A stretch of 64,000 nucleotides of DNA, taken from the NCBI RefSeq assembly GCF_029784155.1, contig NC_073693.1, positions 116,090,503 to 116,154,502 on the forward strand, read 5' to 3'. The notes beneath the pieces are model-generated. The model searched no databases. It saw nothing but the letters and a program-made list of their open reading frames with translations, and was not told the DNA's origin. The position numbers were made by a program, and so were the translations under genes. The first letter of the stretch is position 1. The number at the start of each line of letters is the position of its first letter. Source of the stretch: Uranotaenia lowii. Its lineage: Eukaryota; Arthropoda; Insecta; Diptera; Culicidae. Below, piece after piece: positions 31,530 to 42,684 of this stretch.

Positions 31530-33700
31530 TCTTTTCTAAAACGATTGTTGTGCACGTTTAAAAATATAAATCGTTAAGAAAAAGTTATTTCGAGTAAAGT
31601 GGTATAGTTAGACTGTAAATCTATCATTTCCAACCAGATAGACTATGAAATTGAGAAACTCTAAGATTTGTTTAGCTATGGTTTTGTTACAGGGAAGGAA
31701 CACGCTGTCTTTGTTGTCTGACGTATCACAGCTTTTAAGCTATTTATGCATTGGAATTCCTATTATAATCGATTTTAGAAAACACGAACAAATCAGCATC
31801 ATCATGCATTATTCCGGAATATGAAGACGTCTAACAGAATGTCAGCATTCTCTCGCGCTAGAATGACCTTTATCAACAAAACCTAGACCGCATATCATAC
31901 TTATCATAAATTTTTGACAGCAGTTCGTAAAACCATTTCATTGAACCCATGTTTGCATCGAAAGCCATCAGAAAACTGTCCATCTGTCAACCCATATAAT
32001 GTATGGAGCATCAAATCGGAAAAGATTGGATGTGATATGATCCAAGAGCCGGGCTTAGTCTGCGGATGTGTTGAACACATTTGCATTTTCAGCTGTCAAG
32101 GGTTTATTAGATTCAAAGCTGACAACCCCGAAAGCGGGACGATCTTTTGGTCAAAAAGCTAATAGTGTAAGGTTAAAAAAAAGCTTCCGAAAGATTTACA
32201 GCATCTCGGTTTTCCCGCAATTTGCTGTGTACATTCAAGATCACTCGGCGGATCCAAAGCCAAAGGTCAAATTGGCTCGGCTCAGTGTGTTTAATCAATT
32301 ATTACATTAGGTTAAATATAGACATTTGATTTGTACGATGAGTGATATCCGCCCAGAAGTTGATGATGGGTTTGGTTTCTCGTGTTTGCGGTCTTGGTGT
32401 AAGTGCAGTAAAACAGCAAAGAGATGTAAAGCGGCTACACTGGGTAAACCCCTGATCAAAGTTACAAAGACTGGCAAAAATATTGTTTCTAATTTTAAAA
32501 TTATGTGTCACGAAGACTTTTTCTTAACTTTTGTCACCCTACCCGGTAACACCGTGAAGGCCACAAACGCCGACCTAAGCTCAAGAATGTACTTTTAGTG
32601 TCGGCGAAAACCTGTTAATTTACAATGTAAACGTTTCGCAGATCTTCATGGATGCCGGTAATAACCGTCAATGTGATGGTCAAGATCGCTGCCTGTCAGA
32701 TTATTTCCAGTTAAATTTAGCCGAGAGCATTCGCCGGAAATTTGAAGTGAGTTTTTTACTTTTCGAAATTTGCTAGCTTCAACGCAAAAAATAGGACTTT
32801 TGTTTGTGCCAGTCCGAAACTTCCTCCAGGTAATGGTTGATCATTCTTTATCCATCCTCGGGCGGCCACTTGAAGACTCTTCATCACACATCATTGACGG
32901 TGTTTATCAGCGTAGATAATGATGAAGATGACGAGCTATTTGTCATCGAGATCGCTCACGCATGGCGCAGATAATGGCTTATCCCATCTCGATTTCATGT
33001 TCTGTATGGCGCTGCTAGCAGCTAGGGATTGATGTTGCCGGAATCGAATGCAAAACTATTTTTGATTCTTCGACACGAATGCTTTCGAGTTGAAGAGGTT
33101 TTTTTTTTGAAGAGCTTCCTGGAAAAATTACTTATAAACAAGATATTATGAAGATGTGACGGCAAGCTTCGCAATTTTCAGTAAGCTTCACATTTTTTTC
33201 GGTTCTATCGAAGAAATCTTAACCAATCTTCCTGAGTAAGAGGGATCTCAACAATGAGAAGCTCGTTTAAGCGCTTTGTGAAGCTTTTAATTGAGCAAAT
33301 TATAAAATTACACACACAATTCGCTACAGTAGGAATAAAAGTGCAATTATTTCTGATTCGAAACACAAAAAATTGCTTTCATTGTATCAACGCTTGCTGC
33401 ATTCAATGAACAACTTTGAATCAAAATTTAAAACAGTAAAATTGACGCGTATAAAGCTTTCATATACGAAAAATAAGGTCAGTCCAGTTCGGAGAACTGA
33501 GATTAACAGAAAAAATGCATAAATCAATGAAACGGACATACACTAACAGCAAATCTCCTAACTATTCTATGTTAGAAATATGTATTTGATTGGCCATCTA
33601 ACTTATTCAGTCAACGTTAATGCCTGCGATGAAGCGACTATCATATTTGATTTATTCTGTGAAGCAACATTCTGGTGTCATTTTTTTATGCGATATCAAA
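31530..33700. other. Unique, moderately AT-rich DNA, no confirmed gene
   Basis: Over 2 kb with no repeat matched elsewhere in the window, and parts (31900-33050) less AT-rich than average. Frames at 31914-32162, 32068-32310, 32326-32598 and 31904-32086 (minus) overlap each other without shared splice sites or known domains. This is the kind of segment where host regulatory DNA or a divergent exon would sit. Nothing firmer can be claimed. Confidence 0.4.
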
Positions 33701-33704
33701 CCCG

Positions 33705-33832
33705 GGCTTTTGATTCGAAAATTAACAACAAAAAATCCAGGCAATATTCGGGAAAATTCGATCAGAACCATGGATTTTTAGATTTCCCGATTCCCGGGAA
33801 CGTAAAAATGGCCGGGAAATGGACACTCTATA
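33705..33832 (-). repeat. CCCGGG-palindrome repeat, third copy
   Basis: On the minus strand it reads AGTGTCCATTTCCCGGCCAT, a GTTCCCGGGAATCGGGAAATC block and then GCCCGGGTTTG, close to the cluster at 26631-26690. It directly abuts the G-run MITE beginning at 33836. Confidence 0.6.
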
Positions 33833-33835
33833 TAT

Positions 33836-34058
33836 GAGAGGAGATAAGGGCATAATGGCCACCTTAAGAAGGACGCTAATTTAACCACAGAAAACAGCTA
33901 TAATTTGTGAATTACTTCATTGTTTCGTGTTTAGACACTAAAAAAGTTTCCTAACGGGCTAAAACTTAAAAAAGCAGATAAAAACTATTGAAAAGCATTT
34001 TAATTTTTTTTTGTCAAAAGCTGAAAATCAGTCACTATAGGGGCATAATGAGAACCCC
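33836..34058 (-). mobile_element. Right-half copy of the GGGGAGATAAGGGCATAA element
   Basis: Starts GAGAGGAGATAAGGGCATAATGGCCACC, then TTTAACCA-AGAAAA-AGCTATAAT, CCTAACGGGCTAAAAC and GGGGCATAATGAGAACCCC. This is the reverse complement of the right end of the 20667-21710 element (21480-21710). The left half is absent, so it is a solo or truncated copy. Confidence 0.75.
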
Positions 34059-34106
34059 TTTCGACGATTATTTCTACGATAGATATTCGACGATTATTTC
34101 TGTATA

Positions 34107-34519
34107 GGAGAGATAAGGGCATAACGAGCACCCGGGGCATATTAGGCACTTTTCTTTTCTACGAAAGTACGAGTTTTCTCAAATAAATTTTCATGAGGAA
34201 CAGTTTTGTAATTCCTATAGTATAAATGTTTCAGAAATCTCCTTATCTTCTTTACAGGAATTATTGAAAAAATAAACCAACAAGGTTCCCAAGTGACGAA
34301 AATATTAGAATTTTTGAGCACCGGAAAATAAGCTCTTATGGGCGTTAAATCGTCTTAATCTATAAGATTCATACTGCAACATGATGTACACAATGACAAA
34401 TTAATACTATAGGAATTACAAAACTGTTCCTCGTGAAAATTTATTTGAGAAAATTTGTATTTTCGTGGAAAAGAGAAGTGCTTAATACGCCCGGGGTGCT
34501 CGTTATGCCCGTATCTCTC
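34107..34519. mobile_element. 413-bp fold-back MITE of the same family (left-half copies)
   Basis: GGAGAGATAAGGGCATAACGAGCACCC at the left and its reverse complement at the right are bordered by TATA on both sides. The arms (about 150 bp, including CTACGAAAGTACG and TTTTCATGAGGAACAG) correspond to the left end of 20667-21710 in opposite orientations, so the element is two left halves joined head to head. The inverted symmetry extends outside it: CGACGATTATTTCT at 34061 and 34089 pairs with AGAAATAATCGTC at 34523 and 34550. Confidence 0.8.
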
Positions 34520-34549
34520 TATAGAAATAATCGTCAAATATCAATCGTA

Positions 34550-34890
34550 GAAATAATCGTCAAAATAATTGACGTCAAAATAATTGACGTCAAAAATTGG
34601 TTTTTGCCTAGTGGCGTAAACATTAACATTTTTACTGTTATGAAAAATAAAATCATCGGTTCTGAACTTTACAGACACTCCCAATTGTCAGCATAGCACT
34701 CGTTTGTCTGAAAGTAGAATGAATACATTCCATCGAAAACGAGAATGCGACCATTCGTTCCAACGATCTATGATCGAAAAAATCGAACTGTACTCATATG
34801 TTCGAACAAAGGATACGAATTTAAAAAAAAAAACTTTCGAGTGAATGTCATTCGATCCAGAATCAAAATAAGCGTGACAGTTTCTATGAA
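34550..34890. other. Short tandem AAAATAATTGACGTC and AT-rich spacer
   Basis: AAAATAATTGACGTC occurs twice in tandem at 34562-34592, next to repeated AATAATCGTC blocks. The rest to 34890 is AT-rich with no gene seen. Confidence 0.5.
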
Positions 34891-34901
34891 TATATTTTCT
34901 A

Positions 34902-36207
34902 GAGGGTGATACGGCCAAAACTTAATCAATATCAACTTGACGTATTTCTTTCAATTTTGCATTTAAAAAACCAGAACATCCCTCATTTTGAAGGTGTGTG
35001 TGTGTGTGTAGAATGTTGCTCCTATTTTGATTTTGGAATTCACTCTTTAGTTGTCAAAATGCCGTCCAAGGAAGAAGAGCAGCGTATCAAAATTTTGCTC
35101 GCGCATCGCGAAAATCCGAGCTACTCGCACGCAAAGCTGGCAAAATCTCTAAAAGTTGCCAAATCAACCGTTACAAATGTAATTTAAGTGTTTGGGGGAC
35201 GTTTGTCGACAGCCAGGAATTCTGGATCGAGGGGAAATCGAAAACCGAAAGCCGCTGAGACGACAAAGAGAGTTGCCTGTAGTTTCAAGCGAAACCCTAA
35301 CCTCTCTCTCCGAGATGCCGCAAATAAGCTGGATGAATCGTCTACAACCATGCATCGAGCCAAAAAACGAGCCGGACTATCGACTTACAAGAAGGTAGTG
35401 ACTCGAAATCGCGATGATAAACAAAATACGACGGCCAAAGCGCGATCCCGGAGGCTGTACACGACGATGCTGACGAAGTTTGACTGCGTGGTAATGGACG
35501 ACGAAACCTACGTCAAAGCCGACTACAAGCAGCTTCCGGGACAGGAATTTTATACGGCAACAGGGAGGGGAAAGGTAGCAGATATTTTCAAGCACATGAA
35601 ACTGTCAAAGTTCGCGAAGAAATATCTGGTTTAGCAAGCCATCTTTACCTGTGGCTTGAAAAGCAGCATTTTCATAGCTTTGGGGACTGTCAACCAAAAG
35701 ATATTTACGTGAAAGAGTGTTTGAATAAACGTCTGCTGCCTTTCCTGAAGAAACACGGTTGTTCCGTACTGTTTTGATCGGATTTGGCATCTTGCCATTA
35801 CGGTAAAAAGGCCATGGAGTGGTACGCCGCCAACAACGTGCAGGTGGTTCCCAAGGACAAGAACCCTCCCAACACGCCAGAGCTCCGCCCAATTGAAAAA
35901 TACTGGGCTATTGGCAAGCGGAACCTAAAGAAGACCAAAAAAACTGCTAAGGACGAGCAGCAGTTCAAGGCAAACTGGCTTTTTGCGGCAAAGAAGGTGC
36001 ACAAGGTGGCTGTACAAAATCTGATGGCAGGGGTTAAGCGTAAGGCCCGGCAATTCGGATTTGGAAAAGCGGAAGCCTAACGGAATATTTTTCCTGAATT
36101 TTATAATAATTAAGCTTGAAAAAGAAATTTAATTTGATTTTTTAAATAAACGATCTCACCGATTTACACTCGTTTTCCCTTGACCAAATTTTGACCGTAA
36201 TACCCTT
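34902..36207 (+). mobile_element. Tc1/mariner-family DD37E transposon (inactive)
   Basis: The ends GAGGGTGATACGGCCAAAA (left) and TTTTGACCGTAATACCCTT (right) are imperfect inverted repeats bordered by TA (34900-34901 and 36208-36209). The 1.3-kb size and the single transposase gene fit Tc1/mariner elements. Catalytic spacing in the encoded protein is D-D37-E, the class reported mainly from mosquitoes (ITmD37E). Several lesions kill the transposase. A (GT)n run lies in the left non-coding part. Confidence 0.9.
35059..36080 (+). pseudogene. DD37E Tc1/mariner transposase pseudogene
   Basis: The ATG at 35059 starts MPSKEEEQRIKILLAHRENP, a helix-turn-helix DNA-binding domain (HAKLAKSLKVAKSTV). 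An in-frame TAA at 35185 breaks it, then the same frame continues through a second HTH-like half (LSLRDAANKLDESSTT) to the first catalytic aspartate in VVMDDETYVKADYKQLPG. A TAG follows at 35632 (KKYLV*). A frameshift near 35703 and a TGA near 35776 replace the usual FWPD tryptophan. The second aspartate is in SDLASCHYG and the glutamate in TPELRPIEKYW, with 37 residues between them. The C-terminus is open to 36080. The full protein would be about 340 residues. It can neither be made intact nor move the element. Confidence 0.9.
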
Positions 36208-36209
36208 TA

Positions 36210-37270
36210 ATAATGATATTTTTTTTACTTTTCAATTATACATACATACGTTTCTCTGTAATTTGTTGAAAAACGTAGATCTTAGTATTGGCATTTGTGT
36301 TTTGTAATTTGAATGAGTTGAATATTACATACTTGAAATGAAAAAGAAAACAATTATTTAAATAGTTTGCAGGATTATTTAAAAAAAATTGAACTAGATC
36401 TGAAATTTCAAAACACAACAAAAATATCTTTACAATTTTTTATTGTTCAATGAGGCATCATGCAACAGCAGGTTTAGATGCAACATCTGTATACCACAGC
36501 TCTTATTCCATTTTTATTCTAATACTAGCTTACCCGGTGTGCTTTGCTACCCCTTCCTTGGAAAAAATATATTCGTCAAAATTATTATAATTAAAATAAA
36601 CTTTCTTCTAAATGAAATTTTTAACATTATTCAAAAGCAAACTTTTTTTCATGGCATATGAGCTTCTATATTGTCTTGAAAAAAAAAAATAAGAGGGATC
36701 TTCAATACAATAAAAAACATCGCACCTTTTTGAAGTGGGACGAGTATTTAAACACAGGCAAATTTGTAAATAATAAAACAAATGTACCGAACTTGCGTAG
36801 CAAATGCATGCAGCACAATGTTACAGTTTTTAATTTTTTACAGATAATAGCATACATGAAAAATAAATTCTGTATAGAATTGACAGACAAACAAACAATA
36901 CCAAATAAAATGGTCATGTAGGATCAAATATTAATAAATTATAAGGTTCTTTTCCTGTCAAATATCTATATGCATTACAATCCGATTAACAACGAAAATA
37001 TTGTTTTTAAGAATCGGTTGAAAATATCATAGGTTATTCGAACTTTCAGAACACCACTTCAAAATGCGTTAAATAGGGGTGACTATGGGCCAAGCAAAGG
37101 ATATAATTAATGTACACAACTTTAAACTTTTTTTTTAAACACTGCACAGATTAAAAATGTTGTTGTTAACAGCAGGTGTATGAGGTATAACATTTTTATA
37201 TGAAAATTTCCAAAAATATTGCCGATTTACTATGTTCAACTAACGGATTTTCAAATAATCAAACAATTTT
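36210..37270. other. AT-rich DNA with a short repeat start at 36526
   Basis: ACTAGCTTACCCGGTGTGCTTTGCTACCCC at 36526-36555 resembles 13410-13439 and marks a dispersed-repeat start, but similarity ends soon after. Frames at 36443-36661 and 36658-36921 have no known domains. No gene seen. Confidence 0.4.
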
Positions 37271-37497
37271 AAAGGGCGAACATGAAATCATTGCAACACA
37301 TTCAACAAGGCATTATTTTTTTACCATTGGGTAAAAATTAACCAAATTTTGCACACTTTCTCATTGATGTGTATTGTTTACATGCTGTCAAACTCAAAGT
37401 CATGTTTTTCGATTCAACGAAAATGGAGGTGAACCAACGCAAGTCGAGAGAACAAATTCTTTTCAAACACCTGGAATTTCCTGACCTGTCGCACCGC

Positions 37498-38405
37498 CGC
37501 ACACAGGAGTACGTAGAAAAAAAAAGTTGGCCAAAAGTATTTTTTAATTTTAAAATCAATAAAAAAGTTGATTTTGACTTATCAAACGTTTTTAAGATCA
37601 TTTAATAAATTTTTTACCGTTTTCGTAATTTTTCATAATTTTCTATTAGAAATTTTCTATCATTTATATGACAAGAGAGATAATCCAGGTTAGAAAAGTT
37701 GTAAATTTAAAAAAAATCTAGATTTTTTAATGTGTTTGTGAAACTTAAATAACATTAGAAAATATTCAAAAAAGAACACAAATATTACTGAGCTTTAATT
37801 TAAAATAAACGGAGCCCTAGGTGACTTTATTGTGGAAAAAATCCATCAATATTTTTAAACTTCAAACTTGAAAATATCAAAAATGCGCGAGTTTGCGCAA
37901 GTTTTTTCTTTTGCACATGATTTTTGAAGTTATCAATTTTCAAATGATATCAAATATTTTGCCGGGACTTGCTGGGAACATAAACAAAAACACTAATTTG
38001 TAAAAATCAACGTTTAAAACAAAAAAAAATAATAGAAGAATTTTCAAAGCACTGTGCACTGTCTCTATAGTCATCGAATTTTGTCTATTATACTTCAAAT
38101 TATTAAATATCCCTTCATTGAAGTTTTCCATTTCAAATTTTTGTTTTTAATCACTTAGGAAAGTTTTATTCATTGACATGACGTAGTCGCGATGATTCAA
38201 CGATTTGTAGAAAAATTCTATCTCATAAAAATACTAAAGTTTCGACAGTTGCAACAGCTTATAAACAAATCAGATGTCAAAAAACTGACCGGTACATGGT
38301 GCTAAATTTATTCAAGAATCAAATAAACATTGACATAAAAGTAACCAATGAAATTTAAATTTTGAGTTTTGGCCAGGTTTTTTGGGTGAAATACTCCTGT
38401 GTGCG
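37498..38405. mobile_element. ~0.9-kb element with CGCACACAGGAGTA ends, nested
   Basis: The left end CGCACACAGGAGTACGT and the right end ATACTCCTGTGTGCG are inverted. Subterminal GGCCAAAAGT/ACTTTTGGCC-like blocks extend the match. The flanks read CCGC on both sides (37494-37497 and 38406-38409), a 4-bp duplication, and removing the element rejoins the transposase frame at LSHR. No transposase ORF and no firm superfamily assignment. Confidence 0.7.
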
Positions 38406-38540
38406 CCGCTAGTTGGAAAAAATGTTGAAGATTCACCATTCAACTGACTCCAAAGTATTGAAGCGGTTCCTGGAGCAAATCAGGCTGTGATTTGATTAAA
38501 AAGATCAGCATGTCACAAAGCTAGGTCCAGAATGCAAAAA

Positions 38541-38706
38541 GGGGTCGTTCAAATATTACGTAACGCAATTTTCGACCTTTTTTGAGCCCCCCTCCCCCCT
38601 TCGTAACACATTCGTCTTAGAATTTCTAAGAACAATCCACAAAGCGTAACAATCTGCTATACCCCCTCCCCCCCCTAAAAGCGTTACGTAATATTTGAAT
38701 GGTCCC
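38541..38706. mobile_element. 166-bp MITE with GTCGTTCAAATATTACGTAACGC ends
   Basis: The left end GGGGTCGTTCAAATATTACG and TAACGC match the right end GCGTTACGTAATATTTGAATGGTCCC in inverted orientation, about 25 bp. AAAA lies on both sides. The interior has C-runs. MITEs with ATTACGTAACGC-type ends are widespread in insect genomes. No coding capacity. Confidence 0.8.
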
Positions 38707-39309
38707 AAAAGAGACCGGTACTACATACATAAAAGGTACAGAACTTCCCAAACCACGATCAGCGGCAACAATTGAAGGCTGAAACTCGGGCACGGAAGCT
38801 CTACGAGAAGATGCTGACAAATAAGGCAGCCGATTCTACGCAAATTCCGGGGTTGGAATTTTTCACCGGCAAGAGCAAGTTCGATATGGACGACAAATTT
38901 AAAATGAAGAAAATGTTGAAATTCACCTCCAAAAATCTCGTTTAGCAGGCCATCTGCTCTTGCGGAATGGGGAATGAGCTTTTTGTGGAGGAAGGACGTA
39001 GTAAATGGCGAGATCTACAAATCTGATTGCCTCGAGAAGCGCCTTTTGCCTTTCTTGCAGCAGCACGACGAAGCTCCGCTATTTTGGCCAGATTTTTCAT
39101 TATGCCACTATTCTTAAATTGTCCTGTAGTGGTTTGAGGCCAATTCTGTCCGCAATTTGTTCCAAAGGGCATGAACCCACCAAACTGTCCGGATGCTCCA
39201 TCGATTAACTTTTCTTTTGATTTTTGAAGTAAATGTATGCATGAAACCTCCCTAAAAAATTGGCATGACATTTTCGGTGTCGCAATAATTTCGTGTTCGC
39301 CCTTTATGT

Positions 39310-42140
39310 CTATTGGTGAATAGTCACTCCTAGCTCTGCCATTTCGGGCATTGTCAATCCACGGTTATTCATTTCAAATTGATATTTCAAGAACTAGACA
39401 CGTGAAGATAATGTCCCAAATTTTACCCACCGTCTTGTGGTGTCGTTTGGAGTAGCAATGTACGAAGTGACAAAGCAATATTTGAGATGCAGCCCGAATC
39501 ACTCATGTTCACAGTTATTTGGCAACCTTTGCTCAGGCATTTCACATTTTTCCACTTGAATTTATGGCTAATTTTGTCTTTTTGATAAAATTTTTTTATA
39601 GTACCTACTCTAAAGAAACAACGTTAACCCCTCTAAGAAGTGACTGAGGGTCCATTTTAATTTTACCATAACTTTTTAAAAAACCAATATTTTTCAACAA
39701 TATTTTGCATTCTCACACCTTTACTATCTGCAAACATTCCTGCATTTTATTATTATTTTTTGAGTTGAATAACGGAAAACTGTTCAAAACCTTCATCAAC
39801 CCTAAAGTTTAAAATATGACAGAGGATTACCATATTCGATAAGGGATTCTTTTATAAACGTTAGATACATTTCCTGAAGTTGAAGGCCTTATTGTAAATC
39901 AAATCTTCAATGTTCTCAAATTCCTCATTTAAACAAAGGACCAAAAACTTAAACCCAGCCAAATATGCCGATTTCAGGTTCAACGACCTAAGGGACAATC
40001 TGTTTGGCATAAAAATGCGATAAAATATGTCAAACTACGGACCGAACAATTAATATGCTAACCGATGGATAGAAATTTGTTCTGCCGTTATTGATTCACA
40101 ACTTTAGTGACAGGAATTCAAATGCCTTGATTAAGACGTTGTTGTTTGAAAATTTACTATGTTTGTATTTTGAGATGTTTTTCATTATTTTTTTTTTTTT
40201 TTTCAAAAAAAAAAACAAATTTGAAAAAATAGTTTCACAACCAGAAATTTCCGAATTCGTAAAGCCTAAAAACGAGGTTGTAAAACCGTTCGTTCTTATG
40301 ACCTTCTCAACATGATGATCAGATTCAATAAAGGTAGCGTTCAATAACAGCTAACAACAAAATTTTCGAACAAAACTGATCTTTGTTAGTTTGTCTTAAA
40401 ATGATTAGAATTTTTTATTGAATTTTGAATAAATTATATTCGCTCAGTAGAACCTGCCTTAGATCGGTCCACAAGTTCATTGCCAATGTCAACTTCGACG
40501 CCATACGCACCACCCGGTGTGGTTTTCGATGACGTAACGTTGCGTTACAACCGAGATATCCTACTAGACACTGGTTTGCCACGAAGCATGTTAGGGTTGT
40601 AATATTTGAAGTGAGAGAAAAAGATGGAAAAAAGGAAAGAGAGAGGCGCGGTGCGTTTTTATTACACTTTGCGGAACTTCTTTTGGCTGTAGAGAAACTT
40701 CTCATCGAAAAACTTGTAGTAGGACAAAACTGGTTATTCTGACTGAGATGAGCTTGAGCTCGGACGGAAGAATCCGAGGACTGCCGGAGGAAGAATCATA
40801 AATATCAATTTAGTTATTTTTACCAGTTAGGATAGCAACTAAGTTTCTCCGCACAGTAAACGGAAATTGATTGATTTGCGTGCATTGCCTTGGGTAGTAT
40901 AAAATGCAAATGAACCGGCTACTAATTCCGAACAGGTGATCACTACTGGTGAGATTTTATGAATTTGACCATCTTCCTGGATTATAACTTAATCAGCATC
41001 TCGTAGTAGGAGCACATTTTTAAGCTGTACACATTTTCAAGTTATGTGATAGTTTATAAAGGAAATTTATTCAAAAGATTTCCTAATAATGTTTTAAAGT
41101 TTCAGAAGATGTCTACAGTCATCCGAATTTTTAATAAACTACTCTTATCAACAAAAACCCAAATCAGCAACACTGAAGCAAATGAAACCAAAATAAAACA
41201 TGCCTCGAAAGTTTATCATGCTACGTTACCGGTGTTATCTTCCATTGCTCAGATCGACACAAATTCTCCATCACACGCCATCTGACACACTAAATTGCCA
41301 GCATCAATTTCAACCAAAGTCTTCCGGTGCAATTCTTTCGCATCCAACAAAACTTCGAAAGCGGGATCCGTCGAAATCGCGATACCCAAGCCACAAGTTG
41401 AATGCAAATGAGATGACCGACAACAGAAAAAAACCGGGCGGCACATGTGAGAGAACAGCAGTGATACGACTCGAATAAATCATCGGCGATTGTTGACGGG
41501 CGCTTTTTTCTTCTGACAGGGGGAGTGTGAAATGCCAAAAAATGAAGTTAAATCAAATTAAACGAAAAAAGTGTTCCGTCTACTTTTGTGTTTTTTTGTT
41601 GCAGAGATGATTGACTTTTGGAGATATCTTTTGAGGGAATGGACTGAAGAACCAGATTTTTCCACAAAACGATGATATTTATAAACGGCGGTTTTATGGG
41701 GCATTCGAGCTTGCATGATCAATTTGGATTTCCCATTTCGAGAGTTGAACTTTGTCTCTGATTGGATTGCAATGTATTATTGCATCCTTTTCTAATTTTA
41801 AGACCCGTTTTGTGAGACCAGTTTTATGTTTTTTTAAAGCGTGGTTTAAACATAAAAAGAGAAATCAAACATTTGCTCATCGCTAAAAATAATATAGAGT
41901 TGGAAGTATAATTTGTTCAGATTTTTTTTCAGCAAGCTTTCCTGCTGATCATTTTGCTCATAAATAATAATACTTTGTATGTAGGTTAGGGTGAGAATAG
42001 ATGTATGAGTAAAGTTTCATGATTGAATTTTGAAATCCAACCAAATACCTATTGTGGATTGGCCCAAAAAACTGACCTGTGTGAAATTTCAGCTCAATCG
42101 GACTTTATTTGAGGGTGATTCAAAGTTCAAATTGTTTCCA
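39310..42140. other. Mixed DNA, no confirmed gene
   Basis: 39310-40420 is AT-rich. 40420-41540 is less AT-rich and contains overlapping frames on both strands (40415-40705 minus, 41046-41285, 41200-41478, 41249-41446 minus) without domains I can name. A GTATAAAATGC at 40899 could be a TATA box for a transcript to the right. 41540-42140 shows nothing further. Confidence 0.35.
40899..40945 (+). promoter_or_regulatory. Possible TATA core promoter
   Basis: TATAAAATGCAAATG lies in a less AT-rich stretch, and about 30-45 bp later come pyrimidine-flanked A residues (CTACTAATT, GATCACTACT) that could act as an initiator. The first ATG-led frame downstream that is not trivial begins at 41109, with no recognisable product. 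TATA-like strings are frequent in AT-rich DNA, so this is weak. Confidence 0.15.
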
Positions 42141-42147
42141 ATTGTTT

Positions 42148-42500
42148 ACCCTTAAAAATCACCAAAGGAATGATCAAAAGAAATGAGAAAAATCGAAATT
42201 TTAATTTTGATGCCATACGACTTAGAATTGCACGAAACTTCCAGAACTGGTGTTATCTCGAAAAAAAATTTTTGGTCAAAAATCGATTTTCTGGGATTTT
42301 TTAGAAAATCGACTAAATCCCAGAAAGTCGGTTTTTGACCAAAATTTTTTTTTCGATGTAACATTAGATCTCGGCGTTTCATGCATTTCTAAGTCATTTG
42401 GCATCAACACTAGAATTTCACTTTTGCTTGCTTCCTTTGGGCAATCAAAATTTCATTTTTCCACCTTTGATGATTCCTTTGGTTTGATGATTTTTTAGGA
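42148..42500. repeat. ~350-bp hairpin (fold-back) repeat
   Basis: The left arm (AAAAATCACCAAAGGAATGATC, TTTTGATGCCATACGACTTAG, TTGGTCAAAAATCGATTTTC) pairs with the right arm (GAAAGTCGGTTTTTGACCAA, CTAAGTCATTTGGCATCA, GATGATTCCTTTGGTTTGAT-GATTTTTTAGG). The loop is only about 20 bp. The two frames on opposite strands (76 and 82 codons) mirror each other because of the inverted symmetry and are not genes. Possible MITE or hairpin-RNA source. Target duplication not established. Confidence 0.8.
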
Positions 42501-42684
42501 GCAATAACCAAAACATTGAGCGCTTTGATTTATTTATTTTATGAGCACTTTGAGCGCCTCAAGGCACTCCTAAATTAAGTCCAATTAAGTCCGATTAAGC
42601 TGAAATTTTGCACAGTTCCGTTATTTTGGCCAATTTAAAATATGTTTATAGTCGATTTTCGAAATTCGACAAGACATATTTGGC

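Larger units (their letters stand above)
37423..39209 (+). pseudogene. DD37E-like transposase pseudogene, fragmented
   Basis: The N-terminus MEVNQRKSREQILFKHLEFP runs into LSHR, where the first nested element enters. After it the protein resumes (KMLKIHHSTDSKVLKRFLEQ, an HTH region) until the second MITE. The region after that has multiple stops and shifts. Recognisable blocks are IPGLEFFTGKSKFD, KMKKMLKFTSKNLV, QAICSCG, CLEKRLLPFLQQHDEAPLFWPDF and CHYS. The C-terminal NPPNCPDAPSIN corresponds to the NPPNCPELRPIEKYW region of relatives, but the catalytic glutamate segment is lost. The segment carrying the first catalytic aspartate is deleted. Clearly non-functional. The assignment rests on similarity to the DD37E copy next door. 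Confidence 0.8.
37273..39304 (+). mobile_element. Second DD37E-like Tc1/mariner element with two nested insertions
   Basis: The ends AAGGGCGAACATGAAATCAT (left) and its near reverse complement ATAATTTCGTGTTCGCCCTT (right) are bordered by TA (37271-37272 and 39305-39306). The interior contains a broken transposase related to the neighbour at 34.9 kb. It is interrupted by a ~0.9-kb element (37498-38405) and a 166-bp MITE (38541-38706). Without those about 1 kb remains, so part of the gene is also deleted. The two DD37E elements lie 1.1 kb apart in the same orientation but have different terminal sequences, so they are separate families rather than a duplication. Confidence 0.85.

Noticed and set aside
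42152..42498. Pair of ~80-codon frames on opposite strands
   Set aside because: They mirror one another because the segment is an inverted repeat.
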